A stretch of DNA of 9,950 nucleotides, from positions 1 to 9,950 of the forward strand of contig CAAGEF010000139.1 of the NCBI GenBank assembly GCA_900768805.1, written 5' to 3'. Below the pieces are notes generated by a model, which saw nothing but the letters and a program-made list of their open reading frames with translations, searched no databases and was not told where the DNA came from. Positions 7,501 to 9,950 of this stretch are shown in pieces. The translations under genes were made by a program, and so were the position numbers. The stretch is from Clostridia bacterium (GTDB lineage Bacteria > Bacillota > Clostridia > TANB77 > CAG-508). Each line of letters opens with the position of its first letter. The stretch's first letter is position 1.

Positions 7501-8889
7501 TTGATCTTTTTGCTCATCTGTTAATGTTGATTTTCTAGCATTATATAATCTCTTTGTATCTTCCATTTTACTTTGTAATGCGGCTATATTTTTATCAAAC
7601 TTTTCATTTTTATTTTGAAATCTTTCGTCACTTTTAATTCCTAAATAAGTTCCTAACATTTGAACATTTTTATTATTTCTTATTTTACTAGCTCCTAAAA
7701 GAACACCATCTTTTGCTAAATTTTTAAGTTTATCAGGAGTATTTAATACTGCCTGAGTTGATTTAAGAATTTTATTATTAAATTTAAGTTGTTTAAAATC
7801 TTCTAATAATGTATTTGGATTATTTTTTCTAGCTTTGCGAAGCGAATCTGCTGCTACAGCGGCTCCAGCAAGCGTAGATGCTGTATCTTTTATTTCTGAA
7901 AGTTTACTTTGTGCAATTTCTTCTGCTAAACTACTTCCATCTGAAAATTTAAATATATTTCTAAATAAAGAATCTGCTTTTGTCATAAAGTTTAAGAAAA
8001 TAAATGCTAGAATCATTCCTGCTAGTGATTCTTGAGATAGTTTTAACGCAAGCCCTACAAAAGTAGCATATGTCAAAGCATGTACAGCTTGTAATAATGT
8101 ATTTGTAGCATATTCTTCCATCCATTTTGCAAAAGTTTTAGACCTTCCAGTAAAAATTTTTTGAATCCCATAAAACAATACTATTATAGGAGCCATTACT
8201 GTTAATATAACCATTGTTATAAATCTTTTTGCATATATGTATGCATATTTAAAAGTAAAATATACTAAAATCATGTATAAAAACATTCCTGAGAAGCCTA
8301 CTGTAAATTTCACATCATATGCTCTAGATCTTACAGTTTCATATAAACTATATTCTCCATCAGAAGTAATCGAATTTGAAACCTTTTGAAAAATATCTAC
8401 TAACCTCTCATTTAATACTTGAATAAATATCATAAAATAGTGTGCCATAAATAATAGCACAAAGCATACAACCCAATCTAATAGCATTCTTTTATAAACA
8501 GCCTTTTGTTCTGCTATAGAAGATAATGCTAGTTTTATACTAATTCCAATTAAAATAACTAACATTACTGCCATGCCTATATATCTAAATATATAATACC
8601 ATTGAGCAACATTTTTTCTTACGCTTTTAAATAAATCATTCTTATTTTCTCTAAGAAAAAGTTTACCTTTAGCATTTTCATCAATTGACTTATCATCTTT
8701 TTCATCTGGAACATAATCTGTAGTTATTTCTTCTTTTTCTCCATAGATGACATCAGCAATCATAAAACTACTATTATTATCAATGATTTTTTCTTGAGCG
8801 TAAGAGACATTTAGTATACTAATTAGACATATACTAATACAAATCATAACTATTAAATTAAATACTTTATGATTTCGTTTTTTTACCAT
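4513..8889 (-). CDS. Giant VirB6/TrbL-like membrane protein, 1458 aa
   Basis: Likely polytopic channel-type subunit of a type IV secretion-like system with a very long tail. ATG at 8887-8889 follows AAGGGGA by 6 nt. A signal peptide (residues 1-31, cleavage after SYA) leads to a polar segment (32-93), then hydrophobic helices near 98-122, 136-160, 197-219, 222-243, 262-284 and 287-303. Landmarks match the 911-aa paralogue: WYY 98-100, YKRML..W 132-139, YAKRFIT 219-225, WMEEY 256-260 and NIF 311-313. The tail (about 320-1458) is helical and charged. It has a coiled-coil and strongly basic part (420-560), a Gly-rich hydrophobic patch (579-612), a helical core (650-1130), a small beta-rich part (1172-1254) and an acidic end. 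No Trp occurs after residue 256. Usual VirB6 or TrbL proteins are a few hundred residues, so the tail is exceptional. It lies 23 nt after the upstream gene and its stop is 1 nt before the next ATG: one operon. Confidence 0.8.
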   Translation of the reverse strand: MVKKRNHKVFNLIVMICISICLISILNVSYAQEKIIDNNSSFMIADVIYGEKEEITTDYVPDEKDDKSIDENAKGKLFLRENKNDLFKSVRKNVAQWYYIFRYIGMAVMLVILIGISIKLALSSIAEQKAVYKRMLLDWVVCFVLLFMAHYFMIFIQVLNERLVDIFQKVSNSITSDGEYSLYETVRSRAYDVKFTVGFSGMFLYMILVYFTFKYAYIYAKRFITMVILTVMAPIIVLFYGIQKIFTGRSKTFAKWMEEYATNTLLQAVHALTYATFVGLALKLSQESLAGMILAFIFLNFMTKADSLFRNIFKFSDGSSLAEEIAQSKLSEIKDTASTLAGAAVAADSLRKARKNNPNTLLEDFKQLKFNNKILKSTQAVLNTPDKLKNLAKDGVLLGASKIRNNKNVQMLGTYLGIKSDERFQNKNEKFDKNIAALQSKMEDTKRLYNARKSTLTDEQKDQFKKKMLELYNEKNREERRKQNYNVRQGAFARARELLDPDTYLEYEIDEETGDFKTNRKGTKRKRRAVRAQKLYNAETDSYEIKGGLKDKFKKTKDDILGLSDEDKALIKEMKQMAKDGLLGGGAMLLGMGSFVDNPSMGFALLASGFGKLRKLNKVDDEGLKISRGYKRKIRKIQRQQSKKYIEPQFTTGTILNMDSIIKELTVTDPSVSRINHLINLVQGGGLKYAIPLMPFTLTGTKGSIINVLKQSRKMAEQHVKNIKKYEITVNVELSKILKKEIIEECQTVCENVATHIMYQNVERLMMERRMKNKTLFVSSEGVLFGFNTKENCDILSPESRIKQAIIDTALSRHIYDFKRFDINDKYTREKLLENLKAQGKITGMDISSNYQIKKLLDGDTSDVRTVLENMSQNSPDLLKTKLYEQTVIEYAQTHDIKSVSDFTSTAVHNAINNSYRNKLYFDHTDADMKAVILSTSLANNQSITSLSVADIINMSHSENPSALEALEKSLEARANGQTIEEAIEAKQKQINGLLNDMVIGAMINHGITNTAGLDLTSTNDPEIQSLKADLINLFNFAYKDSDSMSISNEDLMKIMQSQIDSVTKEDIERTVINDVYTSFVSDVCDGDVSKLSDPNVKDMLTEQIVEKLSSLAETDEEKNDISNIVEVLNSGKKKEQDDVEKSVKDKNSMFTIGNNDSNGDGDSEEAVGNFPLPVVTTKIVDDKVYCTFEVPAGSDGFKIETCKKSDGNSKENYAENIETVVIEENEIACARLIKDGKHGQSLVIRYPVDAIKIVKKMESAEKREARTRDEEKSNNVDKIGMKVLDSIKEFDKNSSAEEILGEEQIDILDNNNSEDSSVEVAFKEFEIRSATNNVLDVAETIRKKKVRMNQDADNSTVLGMIDNALEEVDELRGLNFDADMINESSAEAYENYKQSTDNLIKKLLQIKMIDDDNDKLEIKSVPEKNKAFKKVKQELQDGISNIDVNEIIGSIHQRKGV
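4518..4526 (-). promoter_or_regulatory. Ribosome binding site inside the end of the 1458-aa gene
   Basis: GGAAAGGAG on the minus strand lies within the last codons of the 1458-aa gene (ending GGA GTA TAA) and 6 nt before the ATG at 4511. It decides that the 911-aa protein starts at 4511 and indicates translational coupling between the two paralogues. Confidence 0.85.
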
Positions 8890-8912
8890 AAAAAATCCCC
8901 TTAAACTTTATA

Positions 8913-9924
8913 TTAATTTGAATATCTTTCTATTTCATATAAATATATTGAATCCATATCATATTTTAATTCTATATTATTTGTTTCTGCTAATTTTTTT
9001 AATGAAGATTTTAAATTATAATTATCATAAATAACTATATCTGTTGTACCATCATCATACAAATATAATTCTATACCTCTTGAAGGTGAATACAATTTTA
9101 TTCCTTCATCAATTATTTCACTTTTAAAATCTTTATATTCTTCTAAAATTTCCATCACAAAATTTGTTCTATATCCATCATATTCATTATTATAATATTT
9201 AACAATCAACTCCTCTAAAGACACATTTATATAATCACTACAAGGGTAAAGAACTACACAATCATCATAAAAGAAAACATAACCTTCTACTGTTTTATAT
9301 CCAATCATTTTATTTGAATTTCTATATGTTGGTTCTCCTAAAGTCTGTTTAACTTTTGAAAAATCATCTCCAACTTTTATTCCATCAATAATTGGTGAAT
9401 CATATTCTTTAAAGAACATAATATAATTTATATTTATATCTGTATAATTTAATTTATAGCCTTCATAATAAATCCATTCACTATCAATATCTTTTGGCTC
9501 CTCTTTTATTTTCAAATTATGCCTACTCCATGCATTGATTAAAACCATATTTAATTCTGTAGAACTTCTTGTTGCTTTAATTGCTGGTGTTGTCTTATGA
9601 GAATTAACTTTTATATATGAATTATTATTAAAATAATCTTCAATTCCATTTATTGTAAAAATATTATTTGCAAAATCAACATATATATCAATATTTTTTG
9701 ATTCATCTATTAAATTAAATGGTATAGTGACTTTTTCTCTTAAGCTATCTACTATACTATTAAAATATTCTTCTTGACTAACATTATTTTCATATAATTT
9801 ATGTTTAAATTTTAAATAGATTTTATAATATCTACCATCATCTTCATCAGATTCTACAGAGTATGATATAATTTTACATTCATAAGACTCTAAAATTTCT
9901 TTTATTGTATAATCTTCAGGATTA
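8913..9924 (-). CDS. Putative exported or anchored protein, 5'-truncated, at least 336 aa
   Basis: The frame is open from the stop TAA (8913-8915) to the adapter junction, giving 336 genuine residues with no start. The ATG at 9548 (visible residue 126) is not a credible start: no ribosome binding site precedes it, and the 125 codons before it stay open in very AT-rich DNA with the same composition. The visible part is rich in Tyr, Asn, Asp and Ile, typical of a beta-rich extracytoplasmic protein. Residues 1-100 may form one alpha/beta domain. Residues 180-199 read IDGIKVGDDFSKVKQTLGEP, the turn-helix-'LGEP' pattern of BamE/SmpA-like domains, followed by strands (IGYKT, GYVFFYDD). The N-terminal signal or anchor would be in the missing part. 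It lies 23 nt before the 1458-aa membrane protein and shares its operon, so it may be an accessory surface component. I do not recognise the family as a whole. Confidence 0.75.
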
Positions 9925-9950
9925 AGATCGGAAGAGCGTCGTGTAGGGAA
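9925..9950. other. Illumina adapter contamination at contig end
   Basis: The last 26 bases begin AGATCGGAAGAGCGTCGTG and match the standard Illumina TruSeq read-through adapter. They are not genomic. On the minus strand they translate in frame with the truncated gene as FPTRRSSDL, a known artefact peptide. The biological sequence ends at about 9924 (one A at the junction is ambiguous). Confidence 0.98.

Noticed and set aside
4859..8035. Several plus-strand frames of 61-125 codons (and similar ones at 2557-2793)
   Set aside because: All lie opposite the two large membrane-protein genes, lack ribosome binding sites and have the Ser/Leu-rich composition of antisense shadows.
4513..8889. Mollicute-type recoding of TGA as Trp
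   Set aside because: Trp residues in the long frames are encoded by TGG and there are no in-frame TGA codons, so the standard bacterial code fits.

Overview
The window is AT-rich (GC below about a third by eye). It carries strong AGGAGG-type ribosome binding sites, consensus sigma-A promoters with 17-bp spacers, hairpin-plus-T-tract terminators, and tRNA genes that encode their own CCA. This points to a low-GC Bacillota, most likely an uncultured clostridial-type anaerobe. Trp codons are TGG and the long frames end in TAA or TAG, so nothing suggests a recoded TGA. The last 26 bases are Illumina adapter, so the right edge is an assembly artefact at a contig end, which suggests a draft or metagenomic assembly. 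Every supported gene lies on the minus strand.

Left part (1-1700): three small orphan genes (96, 52 and 102 codons) alternate with two solitary tRNA genes, tRNA-Cys(GCA) and tRNA-Gly(GCC). Both tRNAs, the 96-aa gene and the 102-aa gene have near-perfect promoters. Two strong hairpin terminators follow the tRNAs. The 52-aa gene lies in a stretch that looks empty at first sight, but it has a textbook ribosome binding site. The 102-aa gene starts at TTG and encodes a coiled coil.

Right part (1737-9924): the 3' end of an operon that enters from beyond the right edge. In order of transcription it has (i) a 5'-truncated gene for a putative exported or anchored protein with a BamE/SmpA-like motif, (ii) a 1458-residue polytopic membrane protein with a very long soluble tail, and (iii) a 911-residue polytopic membrane protein, followed by a terminator. 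Proteins ii and iii share a collinear membrane domain (WYY, YK(R/K)ML..W, Y.KR.IT, W(M)(E/K)E, NIF), so they are paralogues. Their layout (signal peptide, N-terminal outside segment, several hydrophobic helices, long polar tail) resembles the TrbL/VirB6 inner-membrane channel family of type IV secretion or conjugation systems. Tandem VirB6 paralogues with enlarged soluble extensions are known from Rickettsiales; here a comparable arrangement appears in a Gram-positive-type genome. No VirB4, VirD4, VirB8 or relaxase gene is in the window, so a conjugation or secretion role is inferred from family resemblance only.

The main points for follow-up are the tandem VirB6-like pair with its 1,140-residue tail, the adapter fused in frame to the truncated gene, and the overlooked 52-aa gene.
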